From: a virus
Direction: 5' to 3' (one strand)
IMG/VR virus record: IMGVR_UViG_3300025012_000029
Coordinates: 62,001 to 126,000 of that record
DNA: 64,000 nucleotides
This document shows positions 16,266-25,523 of the stretch, one piece after another. The position numbers and the translations under genes are program-made. Within the stretch, counting starts at the first letter, position 1. The number at the start of each line of letters is the position of its first letter. The notes under the pieces were generated by a model. The model did no database searches and was not told the origin of the DNA. It saw only the letters and a program-made list of their open reading frames with translations.

Positions 16266-16786
16266 CGTCTGGTTTTATACATATTCGCGTCTTTTGGCAA
16301 ACTTCCCTTGATCGCCCTTTGCGGCACTTCGCCAAGCTCTGTGCTCTCGTCTCCCTCTGGCTCTGTCAATCTTTCTTCAAATTCATCCTGGATATATTCA
16401 TCCATGTCCATGTGTGGTTTTTCTTCTTCAATAAATTTTCCTATTGTAAAAACACTTATTTGAATTGGATTGATTCCGGCAACGGGTTCAGGAATTTCAG
16501 CCTCCATACTTCCGTATACATTACCAGACCGCACACTCTCTCTTTTAATAACGCCTTTTGTTCCTAGATAATTGAAAAGACGATCTTGAGTAGAATAAAC
16601 GCTGTCTTGAAGACTTTTTTTGGGAAAAGCAATTATTTTTTTCTTTTCTGGTAAAACAACAATATCAATATCATTATGGTCCATTATGAGGATATTGCCA
16701 TCAATCGATTTACGCGCAACAAGAGACATTTTTGTCTCTGTTTTTTGTACTGTATCTCCTACTTTAATTTTGATTGGTTGTGTCAT
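16244..16786 (-). CDS. Hypothetical protein of the portal region
   Basis: I do not recognise this 180-residue protein. The first 70 residues look like a small beta domain (IKIKVGDTVQ, ILIMDHNDIDIVVLP). The rest is acidic and low complexity around residues 120-150 (DMDEYIQDEFEERLTEPEG), then a basic tail ending KTRRWYAPGA. It overlaps the membrane-protein gene by 22 nt and the upstream gene by 23 nt, so the three are probably translated together. A role in prohead assembly or neck formation is possible from position alone. Confidence 0.6.
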   Translation of the reverse strand: MTQPIKIKVGDTVQKTETKMSLVARKSIDGNILIMDHNDIDIVVLPEKKKIIAFPKKSLQDSVYSTQDRLFNYLGTKGVIKRESVRSGNVYGSMEAEIPEPVAGINPIQISVFTIGKFIEEEKPHMDMDEYIQDEFEERLTEPEGDESTELGEVPQRAIKGSLPKDANMYKTRRWYAPGA

Positions 16787-17606
16787 TTATTTTAATCTCT
16801 CTAACCAAATTCTGAATCTTTATGACCTGCTCAATCATTATATTGCTGATTTCCTGTTTGGCATATCCCTCTAACATCATTAGAACTTCTTTTATCATTG
16901 AAGACATTTGTAAATTGGACTTTATTTCATCTAATTCAGTGGATTTTTTTACTTCATCTTTGAGACGGCTTATTTCTTCATTCAAGAACGTTTTGAGTTC
17001 AAGTCCATTATCGCTAAATGAAATAATATATTTTCCTAAAAGAGATTTCTGTTCTTCATGAAGATTGGAATATTGATCATTGAATTTCTTCACAAACGTT
17101 TTCAAAACTAAATTATCAATTGGAACCATTTGAGATTCAGTTAAAATTGATTTATTTGTCATAGTAGCGAGAATTTCTTTTTCTAATAATATTCTCGACT
17201 TAATGGATACGTCACGGTTGAATATTTGCGAAAGAGAGGCAAGATTTTTATAATTTGGAACAAAATTACTAAATACTGAATCGCCAAGATACTTTTTTAT
17301 CTTAAACATCAACTTACTTTGCTCTCTAAACAATTGATCTTTATCTAGGGAATCATATTCGCGCTTTATCTCCTGTAAAACTTTTTCAGCAGAAATGGCA
17401 TCATCTGGACTGTCATTAATACTCTTATAAAGTTTCAATTCTTTATTCAAAAGAGTGCTCTTCTTCCCAAAATGCTCTTTTATTATCGTTTTAATAACAT
17501 TTTGTCGTTCAGAATTATTTGAAACGACAGATTTTATGAGTTCTATTATAAGAACTTCATACAGAAAGGCTACATTCCTCTTTTTATTATGTTTATATTT
17601 ATTCAT
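16764..17606 (-). CDS. Helical protein downstream of the portal gene, unknown function
   Basis: This 280-residue protein begins MNKYKHNKKRNVAFLYEVLI and is almost entirely helical, with Lys/Glu/Leu-rich stretches from residue 75 to 260. It overlaps the portal stop by 8 nt, which indicates coupled translation. I have a recollection of the KHNKKRN-AFLYE opening in conserved hypothetical proteins beside the portal in large T4-like phages, but cannot verify it here. It might be a prohead-core or initiator-complex protein (T4 places small core genes after gp20). No catalytic motif is visible. Confidence 0.6.
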   Translation of the reverse strand: MNKYKHNKKRNVAFLYEVLIIELIKSVVSNNSERQNVIKTIIKEHFGKKSTLLNKELKLYKSINDSPDDAISAEKVLQEIKREYDSLDKDQLFREQSKLMFKIKKYLGDSVFSNFVPNYKNLASLSQIFNRDVSIKSRILLEKEILATMTNKSILTESQMVPIDNLVLKTFVKKFNDQYSNLHEEQKSLLGKYIISFSDNGLELKTFLNEEISRLKDEVKKSTELDEIKSNLQMSSMIKEVLMMLEGYAKQEISNIMIEQVIKIQNLVREIKINDTTNQN

Positions 17607-20600
17607 CTGGTTTATTGCCTATTTTACTGCTTTTAATCTTTTCTTTCCACGAATCATCCTTTTCTAACGATTCAATCATTAGTTTTATGCTACTGGCATT
17701 ATCAGTTAATTGTTGAGTCTCTTCTATAGAAGACTCTGAACACTCTGCTTCAATAGCAATAAAATTATCTTCTTTATTGTTTTCATCCGTCATCGTTTGT
17801 TTATAATTATGTTCATACTCCTCAAATATACCTTTTGATAGAGTCCTCATTTCACTTCCACCCTTAAAAACATTTCTAAATGTATTTCTACCCATTTCAT
17901 CGGAGTATTTGCCCCTCATGCTTCTTCGTCGAGCACCACCAGAACGCTGATCGGATACAACAGGAGTATATACTTTTCCTTTTGAACCAGCAGTAATGTG
18001 TCCTTTGGTTCTCAATTGTGGCATCATAGAATTAAAATCATGTCTTTTTCCGGGAGGAATTTCAGGTTCTTTACCGGGAGCTGCCAATAAAGTTTCATCT
18101 TCTGGCGATTCTTCTTCTCCACCAAGATCTCCACCCAAATCACCTAAATCTCCTCCACCCTCTGCAGCCATTTCACCAGCACTAGCTATAGCTTCTAATT
18201 GTGCTGCCAATTGAGCATCAAAAAACATTTCTCTAGTGTTGCGCAAAAATTCCTCATCAGACATTCCAAGAATCTTTTTAGCTATTGTCCGTCTGCTGTA
18301 ATAACCTTCAGTAGCAGCACCAGCAACATCAAATTTTGTTTTCAAATGTTCTAGCTCTTGTAGTTCGGCAATCTTGGATGGGTTTGGAAGTTCCAACTTG
18401 AAAGATATTAAATCCTTTCCCCTGTATCCAAGAACAAACAAATGAATATATCCTATTTTTTCTAACTCAGAAACCACGCTCCTCTGAATTCTTTGAATTG
18501 TTTTTGCGAAAAGAATGTCTTTTTGTGAAAGAGTTGTTTTATCTTCCATGGAGCCTTCAGTCGCTACAATATATGAGTGAGGTATCTTTAATCCCGACAT
18601 CATCTTGTCACGAAGGTATTTAACGTCATCAATATCTCCGGTATATGATCCACCTGGAAGGGATTCTATTCTAGTTCCTCCGGTGTTGCCTATTACCGGG
18701 ATAAAATAATCCTCTTCGATCGACATCGGATTGAATCTTTTATCGGCTTGCCCACTATCCGGATCCACGATGGTATTTCTTTTCATGGTTGTCATGATTT
18801 TTTCCATGTGTTGTTCAACGTCTTTTTCGTTAATTCCACCAACATCAACATAAAAAACTCTACGCTCGGGCGAATTATGAACTATAACACCATCTGATAT
18901 AAAATTATGATTATCATTATCAACTCGAATGTCATATACATTGTCGAATATTTCTGTTGAACTTACCTCAACAATATTTTCAAATAAATCAGATTCTTTT
19001 TTAGAAACACATGGCATTACAAACATATGTTTATTTGGGATCAATTTATCAACTGAAACATATTCAATAATATTTGTGTCTTTATCTTTCACAAGAATAG
19101 GGTGATTAAAGTTAGTCCTAATCGTTCTATGTTTAGATTTTATTTCCCATATTTGTTGAATGCCATTCTCAACCCAATCTAAAACATTTGACAATACCAA
19201 CTTATCATTATCATATGAATATACTTTATCGCCAACTTTAATGTCTTTTATCTCTTTATATCCATCTTCTGTCCAAATCTTCGAAGACCCATGTAAACAG
19301 CGGACGATTCTATATGCCATCATAGCTTGCTCTTGTAAATCGAGCTGACGCCATATTCTTCTAACTGGATCTAATATAGAATTTCCGTAGGGCGCGAATT
19401 TATCATTGCCTAAAATTCTAAAATGTGCGACTTGCCAATTTTCAAATGTCATCCCGGCAGAATTCCACTGAAATTGAACATAATTTGGGTTGGTTTTATC
19501 TTCGCCCTCAATGCGTTCAATTTCCATTAATGGCAAACCCACGAAATTGGTAATACCGTGTTCTTCATCGATGTCGAGATAAAGAATCTTATCGCCATAC
19601 TTACATGTGTCGCGACACCAACCAAATAAATTAAATTCTAGGTTGAGAACATTGTAATAAAGATTTTCGAGAACACTTTTTATTTCTTCGTTTGGACATT
19701 TGATTGTCAATAGTTTTTGAATTGGAGAAGAAGTTGTCATTTCGTCAGCATATATGTCAAGACTTGAATTCGAAACTATAATACCGCTCTCTAGACAAAA
19801 ATTCTCAAAATGATCAACAGTTAAATCATAAACATCGCATATTTTTCCTGTCCATTCTATATGTTCAACCTTATGATTTGAATATTTATAGTTTGTTTTA
19901 TAATCTTCCCAACTTTTAAAACCACAACTTCTTAATCTTCTTTGCAAAAATTGAACTTTTCCATTATAATGTTTAAATGTTTTGGTATCAAAATTAAAAC
20001 CATCTGCAAATTCTTTCAAAGTTTTATAGTTTAAACCTTCCAAAAGAACCATTTCATTTGTTACAGATTTTTCAAATCTTCCGTTTTCACTTCTTATATG
20101 TTTGATTCTATCTTTATATGAAGGATCATTTGCAAATTTTAATTTCAATGTCTCGGAATGATGGTTTCTCTTCCATAATGCCCAATCTTCATTTTCCCAA
20201 AGAGATCTAGCGTGATTTGAAAATATTTGAGTCATTTTTGATACGTACAATAAATCATTTTTCCATCTTTCTTTATTCAAGAAAGAAGCATGATCAGACA
20301 TAAACTTTTTACCTTCTAACGAAGATTGCCACCGTGTAAATCCAGAAATTCTTTCTTTTTTTTCATCATCGTTGAGATCATTCCAATGTTGCCGACAAGA
20401 TTTAGATATTTTTTCAGTTGTTATTGTTGATTTACCGTGTAAACGAGCATGATCAAGAGCATTCAATAATTCAAGATTATCTGTTCTGTTGTCGTACTTT
20501 CGATGATTTTTGTGATGTACGTTAATTGAATTAATTTGTCGCTCAAACACATCTTCGAAGATATATCGATGTGCTGATTTATATTTTCCATTAGGTTTTC

Positions 20601-21213
20601 TGATACGTAAATATTCTCTCTTCTGAAATTCAAAGGGCATCACTGCATCTAAATTATTTAATTGTTGAGCTTCTTTGTATGTTCCATCAATCATTAAAAT
20701 TCGATGTTCTGGAGTACACTCTAAAAAATTACCATTATCGAACCATACTTTTATAACCTCTTTTGTGCCTGTTTTTCTTGGATTATGTGCTTGTCCGATT
20801 GTGTATTTATTTTTTTCATTATCCCAAGCCCAAATTTCAAATGTTTCGTTATTTTTATATTTATCGCATAATTCAGAAATAGTAAAAATACCTTCAAGAC
20901 ACATTATGCGTGTGTTGCCCTCTAAACATGCGATTTCAGCGCAAAATTCCATCTGATCAAAATCTATATAACGTTCTGCCCTATTGACATTGCCTCTGGA
21001 ATTGGCATATATTTGTGCCAATGGCGATGAAACTGCTTTTTTGAATGGCTGGTTTGAAGCAGATTTGAATTTGAATTTATCTAATTGAAGTCTTTTTAGT
21101 TGACGAGGATTTTGTCTTCTATAGTTTGTTATGGGTCCAGATAAAAGGCGCGTTAAACCTCTAAACAAAAATGATTCTGCGTTTTTTGGATTTCTTTTAT
21201 AAAATTTTGCCAT
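17599..21213 (-). CDS. Portal vertex protein, T4 gp20-like, with two in-frame inteins
   Basis: The portal protein is the dodecameric DNA channel of the head and docking site for terminase and neck. The 1204-residue product holds two inteins (residues 96-482 and 639-780), leaving about 675 residues of portal after splicing, longer than T4 gp20. Family motifs in the exteins include SSLDIYADEMTT right after intein 1, FAPYGNSILDPVRRIWRQL (605-623), SPERRVFYVDVG right after intein 2, SLPGGSYTGDIDDVKYL, and IPHSYIVATEG. The C-terminal extension has an acidic Gly-rich stretch (GGDLGDLGGDLGGEEES) and a charged tail. Both inteins sit in highly conserved portal segments, the usual target for intein homing. 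The terminase gene ends 3 nt upstream of this start. Confidence 0.93.
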   Translation of the reverse strand: MAKFYKRNPKNAESFLFRGLTRLLSGPITNYRRQNPRQLKRLQLDKFKFKSASNQPFKKAVSSPLAQIYANSRGNVNRAERYIDFDQMEFCAEIACLEGNTRIMCLEGIFTISELCDKYKNNETFEIWAWDNEKNKYTIGQAHNPRKTGTKEVIKVWFDNGNFLECTPEHRILMIDGTYKEAQQLNNLDAVMPFEFQKREYLRIRKPNGKYKSAHRYIFEDVFERQINSINVHHKNHRKYDNRTDNLELLNALDHARLHGKSTITTEKISKSCRQHWNDLNDDEKKERISGFTRWQSSLEGKKFMSDHASFLNKERWKNDLLYVSKMTQIFSNHARSLWENEDWALWKRNHHSETLKLKFANDPSYKDRIKHIRSENGRFEKSVTNEMVLLEGLNYKTLKEFADGFNFDTKTFKHYNGKVQFLQRRLRSCGFKSWEDYKTNYKYSNHKVEHIEWTGKICDVYDLTVDHFENFCLESGIIVSNSSLDIYADEMTTSSPIQKLLTIKCPNEEIKSVLENLYYNVLNLEFNLFGWCRDTCKYGDKILYLDIDEEHGITNFVGLPLMEIERIEGEDKTNPNYVQFQWNSAGMTFENWQVAHFRILGNDKFAPYGNSILDPVRRIWRQLDLQEQAMMAYRIVRCLHGSSKIWTEDGYKEIKDIKVGDKVYSYDNDKLVLSNVLDWVENGIQQIWEIKSKHRTIRTNFNHPILVKDKDTNIIEYVSVDKLIPNKHMFVMPCVSKKESDLFENIVEVSSTEIFDNVYDIRVDNDNHNFISDGVIVHNSPERRVFYVDVGGINEKDVEQHMEKIMTTMKRNTIVDPDSGQADKRFNPMSIEEDYFIPVIGNTGGTRIESLPGGSYTGDIDDVKYLRDKMMSGLKIPHSYIVATEGSMEDKTTLSQKDILFAKTIQRIQRSVVSELEKIGYIHLFVLGYRGKDLISFKLELPNPSKIAELQELEHLKTKFDVAGAATEGYYSRRTIAKKILGMSDEEFLRNTREMFFDAQLAAQLEAIASAGEMAAEGGGDLGDLGGDLGGEEESPEDETLLAAPGKEPEIPPGKRHDFNSMMPQLRTKGHITAGSKGKVYTPVVSDQRSGGARRRSMRGKYSDEMGRNTFRNVFKGGSEMRTLSKGIFEEYEHNYKQTMTDENNKEDNFIAIEAECSESSIEETQQLTDNASSIKLMIESLEKDDSWKEKIKSSKIGNKPDE
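18874..19299 (-). mobile_element. Portal intein 2: 142-residue mini-intein
   Basis: This covers residues 639-780 of the portal product. It starts with block A CLHGSSKIWTEDGYKEI (nucleophile Cys639) and has block B TNFNHPILV with the expected His. Blocks F/G read VYDIRVDNDNHNF...ISDGVIVHN, followed by extein Ser. The terminal HN|S junction is canonical. Only about 140 residues long, it lacks any endonuclease domain, so it is a minimal splicing element that presumably no longer homes by itself. It interrupts the sequence between AYRIVR and SPERRVF, a strongly conserved portal segment. Confidence 0.92.
19768..20928 (-). mobile_element. Portal intein 1: 387-residue intein with an HNH-type homing endonuclease domain
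   Basis: This covers residues 96-482 of the portal product. Block A is CLEGNTRIMCLEGIF, block B FLECTPEHRILM, and blocks F/G VYDLTVDHFENFCLESGIIVSN, followed by extein Ser. Between blocks B and F lies an endonuclease region. INVHHKNHRKYDNRTDNLEL (residues 230-249) is an HNH motif, followed by a helical basic segment with repeated HxxxLW/NxxRW patterns that probably reads DNA. The penultimate residue is Ser instead of the usual His, a known but less common variant. Otherwise the element appears complete and probably active. Splicing would join EFCAEIA to SSLDIYADE. Confidence 0.92.
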
Positions 21214-21216
21214 TCA

Positions 21217-22803
21217 CTATCCCTTCAAAAGACCGATATATGCTCTTTGTTCGTCTGTAATTTTTGGTTTAAACACAGATGTTCTTGAGTTATATCCAAT
21301 TTGTCCTGGAATTGTTGTATTAAAATTACTCTTCTTAACTATCATTGATTTTAAGAAAGTTTTTTTATATTCTAATCCTCTACTGCTTTCTTTTAAAGCG
21401 GTTTCTCTCACCCAACAAGCTATTGCCAATGGAATTATTAAATCATCATTATGTCCTTTCATAGCTTCAGCCTTTCCATTGTTCCATATAAAAGTTGTAA
21501 ATTCATTATATGTTCTTTCTGAATTAATGATTAGAAATGAATTTCTAATGTATTCGTCGAGCTTATTAATAATCCACGGACGAGTTTTAGAAGAAGTCGT
21601 AAATCCAGGAATAACATTTTCTCTTCTAATTGCTTCATATGCTGGAACATATTCGTGAGAACCTTTTTCTGAGAAAAAAACATTTGGATATTTCATTTCT
21701 ACCATTTTTTTAGCCACTTCGAAACCCAACATGTTATTTTCCACAACAGCCATTGCATTTCCATATTCTACTCCAACATCAAATAATAGTTTTGAAAAAA
21801 GATCATATTCAATTTTGCCTTTATATTCTAAGACTTGTTCAAACGTTTCTAAATTAATAACATGAATAGCTGAATAATCAGTGCCATCGCCACGAGCCAC
21901 ATCGGCTGTGACAAGATAGCTGTATATGCCATTGTATCGTTCCCAAATCCACATATTGCCATCTATTCCACCTTTGACAATAGGGTCTTTAATGCCTTTA
22001 AAAATTTTTTCAAGATAAGAAGACTCTATTACGGTGTCTCCAGATGCCAAAAAACTAAGTTCATACTCTTGAGCAAATTGTCTAGTAGAATATTTCTTTC
22101 TCTCTTCTATTTCCCACTTTTTATCTCTTTCAGGATGGACATACCATGGAAGCTTAGTTAATTTAAATTCATTCTCTTTTACTTCTGCCTTCATACACTT
22201 ATTATAGAACCAAGATCCGATGCCGCGAGGCGTCGATATCGAAATACAACGCCCTCCTCCTGACATTGCTGGACCAGCAGCTACCCACATTTCATCAAGA
22301 TTTTCTATATGTGCTGCTTCGTCAATAACAAGTAAAGAAAGAGCTTCAGAACGTCCAATATCTACTGCTTTCGAACCGGCAATAATTTCAGAACCATTTG
22401 TAAGAGAAAATGTTTGTTTATTGTCATCTTTTATTTTTGATAATTTAGTAAAAAACTCAGGAAGATTTTTAACAATGGATTTAACTTTTCTAACTAGGTT
22501 AACAGCAACCTTGAGTTTGATCCCAACTACCATGATTGATTTTTCACGATGAAACAACATCAACCAAGCACAATAGGCAGCGGTTAATGTAGAAACTCCG
22601 AGTTGTCTACCTTTTAATATTATATTAAATGGATGATCGCGATAATCTTGTATGAGTTTTTTTTGAAAATCCCAAGTTTTAAAAGAAATTAAACCATGGA
22701 CTTTGTGCGTAATTTTACAATAAGTGTCAATGAAATATACTGGATCTTTGCCACATCTGAGAAACTCTCTAGTGATGTCTTGTCTGGAAAGTAACTGAGA
22801 CAT
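21217..22803 (-). CDS. Terminase large subunit, T4 gp17-like
   Basis: This is the ATP-driven DNA packaging motor and genome-cutting nuclease, acting at the portal. The ATPase domain of the 528-residue protein has an atypical Walker A GRQLGVST (residues 65-72), Walker B LLVIDEAAH (157-165) and a coupling motif STPRG (190-194). The RNase H-like nuclease domain has TADVARGDGTDYSAI with Asp301, VVENNMLG with Glu355, and GHNDDLIIPLA with Asp453/454, the three expected metal ligands. It is slightly shorter than T4 gp17 but otherwise complete, and it has no intein. It is coupled closely to the portal gene downstream. No small terminase subunit was identified in this window. Confidence 0.95.
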   Translation of the reverse strand: MSQLLSRQDITREFLRCGKDPVYFIDTYCKITHKVHGLISFKTWDFQKKLIQDYRDHPFNIILKGRQLGVSTLTAAYCAWLMLFHREKSIMVVGIKLKVAVNLVRKVKSIVKNLPEFFTKLSKIKDDNKQTFSLTNGSEIIAGSKAVDIGRSEALSLLVIDEAAHIENLDEMWVAAGPAMSGGGRCISISTPRGIGSWFYNKCMKAEVKENEFKLTKLPWYVHPERDKKWEIEERKKYSTRQFAQEYELSFLASGDTVIESSYLEKIFKGIKDPIVKGGIDGNMWIWERYNGIYSYLVTADVARGDGTDYSAIHVINLETFEQVLEYKGKIEYDLFSKLLFDVGVEYGNAMAVVENNMLGFEVAKKMVEMKYPNVFFSEKGSHEYVPAYEAIRRENVIPGFTTSSKTRPWIINKLDEYIRNSFLIINSERTYNEFTTFIWNNGKAEAMKGHNDDLIIPLAIACWVRETALKESSRGLEYKKTFLKSMIVKKSNFNTTIPGQIGYNSRTSVFKPKITDEQRAYIGLLKG

Positions 22804-22804
22804 A

Positions 22805-23689
22805 TCATGTTATCTTATGATACTTAGACTTCTTTTCTTCGAGAGTATCTTCTTGTTTTTTACTATGTTGTAGTAGTCTGTTGGCAGTTTCTTGAGGAGT
22901 ATCATTTGTTTGAAAATAATAAAATTGAGGACCAACTTTGCCAAACATTCCGTTGGGCGATTCCATTCGCATAAAATCTTCCATTGATAAATTTGGCATC
23001 TGCTGTTTGACTAATTCATGTGTTTGCCTTATAAATTCTTGTCGTCCTGGGCGATTCTGTTTTCCAGTTGCTAATACTTTGGATTCTTCCATTTTTACTT
23101 GATAAAGTTTGGCAAGTTGTTCTAAAACTTCCCTTAAATGATTTGGATTCATTATTCTAAGAAATTCACTCATAAATTTCTCGACGCCTAAATGTTGTGT
23201 AAGAGTTTTATACATTAATTGTAAATCCGTTGTCATCTTTTTTTTAGGAGGCACAATAGGCGTTCCTTTTACGATAGGAGAGCCTTTTACAATTGGAACA
23301 GTTCCAGCTTCACCCAATTCTTCAGCAATATACGAGTATGAAGGTTCCTCAACATCTGTTTCTTCTGGCATGTGAGGTTCGTCTTGGTTAGGATCTTGAC
23401 TAACCTGCTGTAATACTTCTTTACTTGTAAGTTTAGTGTCTAAAATATAGCCTTTCTTAGTCCACTCTACAGCTTCTTCAACCGCATCTTCTATATCAAC
23501 AGTTTTAAGCTCTGCCACTGGCGTATTACCGTCTGGAGAATTAGCAATGACATAATATTGATACTCCATCTCTGGCGTGGAATATTCTTCATGTTCGTCG
23601 TTTTCTTTTAATGATTCATCAATAAAATACCTCTTGATTTCATCAATTACGATTTCTTTTAATTCAGAACCTTTGAAAGAATACTTCAT
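22805..23689 (-). CDS. Hypothetical protein upstream of terminase
   Basis: This 294-residue protein is not recognised. The N-terminal 90 residues look like a mixed alpha/beta fold (EYQYYVIANSPDGN, VEEAVEWTKKGYILDTKL). Residues 95-150 are an acidic, Pro-rich linker with a short tandem repeat (PIVKGSPIVKGTPIV). The C-terminal 130 residues are helical and charged. The ATG at 23689 follows an AAAGGA site, and the terminase start lies 2 nt past its stop. Two domains joined by a flexible linker could suit a packaging accessory or small-terminase-like adaptor, but no motif supports this. Confidence 0.6.
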   Translation of the reverse strand: MKYSFKGSELKEIVIDEIKRYFIDESLKENDEHEEYSTPEMEYQYYVIANSPDGNTPVAELKTVDIEDAVEEAVEWTKKGYILDTKLTSKEVLQQVSQDPNQDEPHMPEETDVEEPSYSYIAEELGEAGTVPIVKGSPIVKGTPIVPPKKKMTTDLQLMYKTLTQHLGVEKFMSEFLRIMNPNHLREVLEQLAKLYQVKMEESKVLATGKQNRPGRQEFIRQTHELVKQQMPNLSMEDFMRMESPNGMFGKVGPQFYYFQTNDTPQETANRLLQHSKKQEDTLEEKKSKYHKIT

Positions 23690-23690
23690 A

Positions 23691-24359
23691 TTATTTTCCT
23701 TTATTATATGATGACCAGGACACTGCCCATGGATTGCTTTCTTTTCTTTTACCTGTTTTTGGATCTGTATATGTTTTTGGAAGTTCTTTTTTCAATCTCT
23801 TTACTTGTTTTTCTCTTCCTGGAGGAGCTTCTTCTTTCAATCTTTCGAAAGATTTTATTACCTCAGATAATATATCAACAATTTCATTGTACGACATTCG
23901 CCTAAGAACATGATCGGCAAACATTTGATCAAAAGCAACTTCTGAAACACCAGCAGATTTAATTGCTCTAGTGTAGATTTCTTCTATCTTTTGTTGCTGA
24001 TCGTTAGATTCTTGAAATTTTAATTTCTCTTTGCCTATTTTTTGTTCTCTCTGTGACAATTTTTGTGGCGGAAGTTTTGGTTTATTATAAATCCTTCTTT
24101 CTGGGAATGGCATATTTTTTGGCGCATACATAGACCATAATTCTTTAGATTCTTCTGGTGGGAGTTTGCTAAGTAAACCAATAATAATAGACTCTGATTC
24201 GCGTCCTGCTCTGTGATATCTTGAATCGTCAGACCATTCATATGCCCAATCATGTCGTTTCATTTTGTTTCTTAACTCTTGTTTAAATTCGGCTGATTCT
24301 TCCTCAAGGATTACTTCTCTTATCGTATTTAACAAGTATTTCTTTACTAGAACAGACAT
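23691..24359 (-). CDS. Hypothetical basic helical protein of the packaging operon
   Basis: This protein has 222 residues when started at the ATG 24359, which overlaps the stop of the upstream gene as TAATG; an ATG nine codons earlier is less likely. It is mostly helical and strongly charged. A region rich in Lys/Gln (LPPQKLSQREQKIGKEKL) lies in the middle, and the C-terminus reads TGKRKESNPWAVSWSSY. The SNPWAV signature near a C-terminus recurs in small phage proteins whose role I do not know. No enzyme motif is seen. It is probably co-expressed with terminase and portal. Confidence 0.58.
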   Translation of the reverse strand: MSVLVKKYLLNTIREVILEEESAEFKQELRNKMKRHDWAYEWSDDSRYHRAGRESESIIIGLLSKLPPEESKELWSMYAPKNMPFPERRIYNKPKLPPQKLSQREQKIGKEKLKFQESNDQQQKIEEIYTRAIKSAGVSEVAFDQMFADHVLRRMSYNEIVDILSEVIKSFERLKEEAPPGREKQVKRLKKELPKTYTDPKTGKRKESNPWAVSWSSYNKGK

Positions 24360-24844
24360 TACTTGTTGCCCCCTAGAGAAAGCCACTTCTCAAAAGATTT
24401 ATCGATTTCCTTTTCGTTTGTTTCTTGATTAATGCCTTCAATTTCATATATACAGTGCGCTAGCACCCAGCTACGAATTCTATTCATATGTTCAACTCTA
24501 ACGATTGGTTCTCCGATCATCTTAAGTCCCAATGAATTCTTCGTAATAGATTTATATTCTTTCTTGAGAAAGGAGATACAGTCGGACATAATATCTGTAA
24601 TATTTTGTTCAAATTTCTTTCCATGAACTTCTTTGAGCGCAATCTCACTTTGGTACGTAAGTTTGAGCTTATTACCCATTATGTTGACGCCGAATCCATC
24701 CATAATTCTTTTATCGTGGATAGAAGTTGGTTGTTCTCTTCTTAATCCTATTTCAACTGGTTTTCCATCTTCATCAAGGGCGCCGTCATGAGATTTCATC
24801 ATTGCTTGTGAAATACCATTAACTATTTCAATTGTGCTAGCCAT
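24359..24844 (-). CDS. Hypothetical protein of the packaging operon
   Basis: I do not recognise this 161-residue protein. It begins MASTIEIVNGISQAM and contains a mostly helical core (ITDIMSDCISFLKKEYKSITK) plus a strand-like segment (LGLKMIGEPIVRVEHM). The ATG at 24844 has a clear AGGAGA site. The stop overlaps the start of the next gene (TAATG), so the two are coupled. It follows directly after the GIY-YIG endonuclease gene, whose insertion point lies between it and the zinc-finger gene. Context suggests a virion or assembly protein. Confidence 0.6.
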   Translation of the reverse strand: MASTIEIVNGISQAMMKSHDGALDEDGKPVEIGLRREQPTSIHDKRIMDGFGVNIMGNKLKLTYQSEIALKEVHGKKFEQNITDIMSDCISFLKKEYKSITKNSLGLKMIGEPIVRVEHMNRIRSWVLAHCIYEIEGINQETNEKEIDKSFEKWLSLGGNK

Positions 24845-24854
24845 TTATCTTCTC

Positions 24855-25523
24855 CTATATAAAGTTCCACAATTCTTTATTAACTATCCTATAAGTATTA
24901 GAAACACTGATTTTGTATCTAGCAGATATCATTTTAACAGATGTTCCATTTTGATGTAAATTTCTAATTTCCAAAATATTGTTTTCGTTAAGTTTTGAAC
25001 TCGGATTTAAAGAACCTTGCTGTTTGGCATTTTTGTATCTTTTTCCTAAATTGTGAGGAATTTTACCTTTTTTTGCATCTGACATTTTTTGTTTGGTTTC
25101 TTCTGAATGTCTCTTTCCATGGCATGGATGCTTAATGCCTTTTATCCCAAAAAAATGATGGTTTTCTCCTGATCTTTTTTTTAATTGCTCTTCTGACCAT
25201 TTATACCCAAGCATACTTACAGCTTTTGGAGATAAGTTGTAACAATTATCTTTACCAAAGTATAAGTCTAAATAAAACTGTTCGCGCTCTAGAATTATAT
25301 TTTTGTCGGCAGAAGTTTCTTCTATTGTCTCAAACAAAAAGCAATATTCTCCATATTTATTCCATGAATTTTGTAAATGTGTTGAAAAATGTATGTTATT
25401 TCTTAACAACGACTTATGTTTACTAAGCCTAGCAGATATATTTATACTACTGCCAACATAAAACTTCCCATCCATTAAATTGGTTATTCTATAAATCCCA
25501 GCTCTTTCAATTTTGTCTTCCAT
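24855..25523 (-). CDS. Free-standing GIY-YIG homing endonuclease (Seg-like)
   Basis: This is a site-specific DNA endonuclease that spreads its own gene. The catalytic domain has AGIYRITNL (GIY, residues 8-16), FYVGSS (YVG in place of YIG, 21-26), a candidate Arg32 in ISARLSKH, and Glu75 in ILEREQFYLDLY. NUMOD3-type repeats follow (HPCHGKRHSEETKQKMSDAK, about 130-150), then a C-terminal helix-turn-helix (NILEIRNLHQNGTSVKMISARYKIS, written here as its position 183-207). All parts needed for activity appear present. The start lies inside the 3' end of the zinc-finger gene (40-nt overlap), so it is read in a different frame there. A decayed relative lies at 13632-13876. Confidence 0.88.
   Translation of the reverse strand: MEDKIERAGIYRITNLMDGKFYVGSSINISARLSKHKSLLRNNIHFSTHLQNSWNKYGEYCFLFETIEETSADKNIILEREQFYLDLYFGKDNCYNLSPKAVSMLGYKWSEEQLKKRSGENHHFFGIKGIKHPCHGKRHSEETKQKMSDAKKGKIPHNLGKRYKNAKQQGSLNPSSKLNENNILEIRNLHQNGTSVKMISARYKISVSNTYRIVNKELWNFI

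Noticed and set aside
25430-25450. TATAAATA late-promoter match
   Set aside because: It falls inside the GIY-YIG coding sequence and encodes conserved residues; no gene start is suitably placed.
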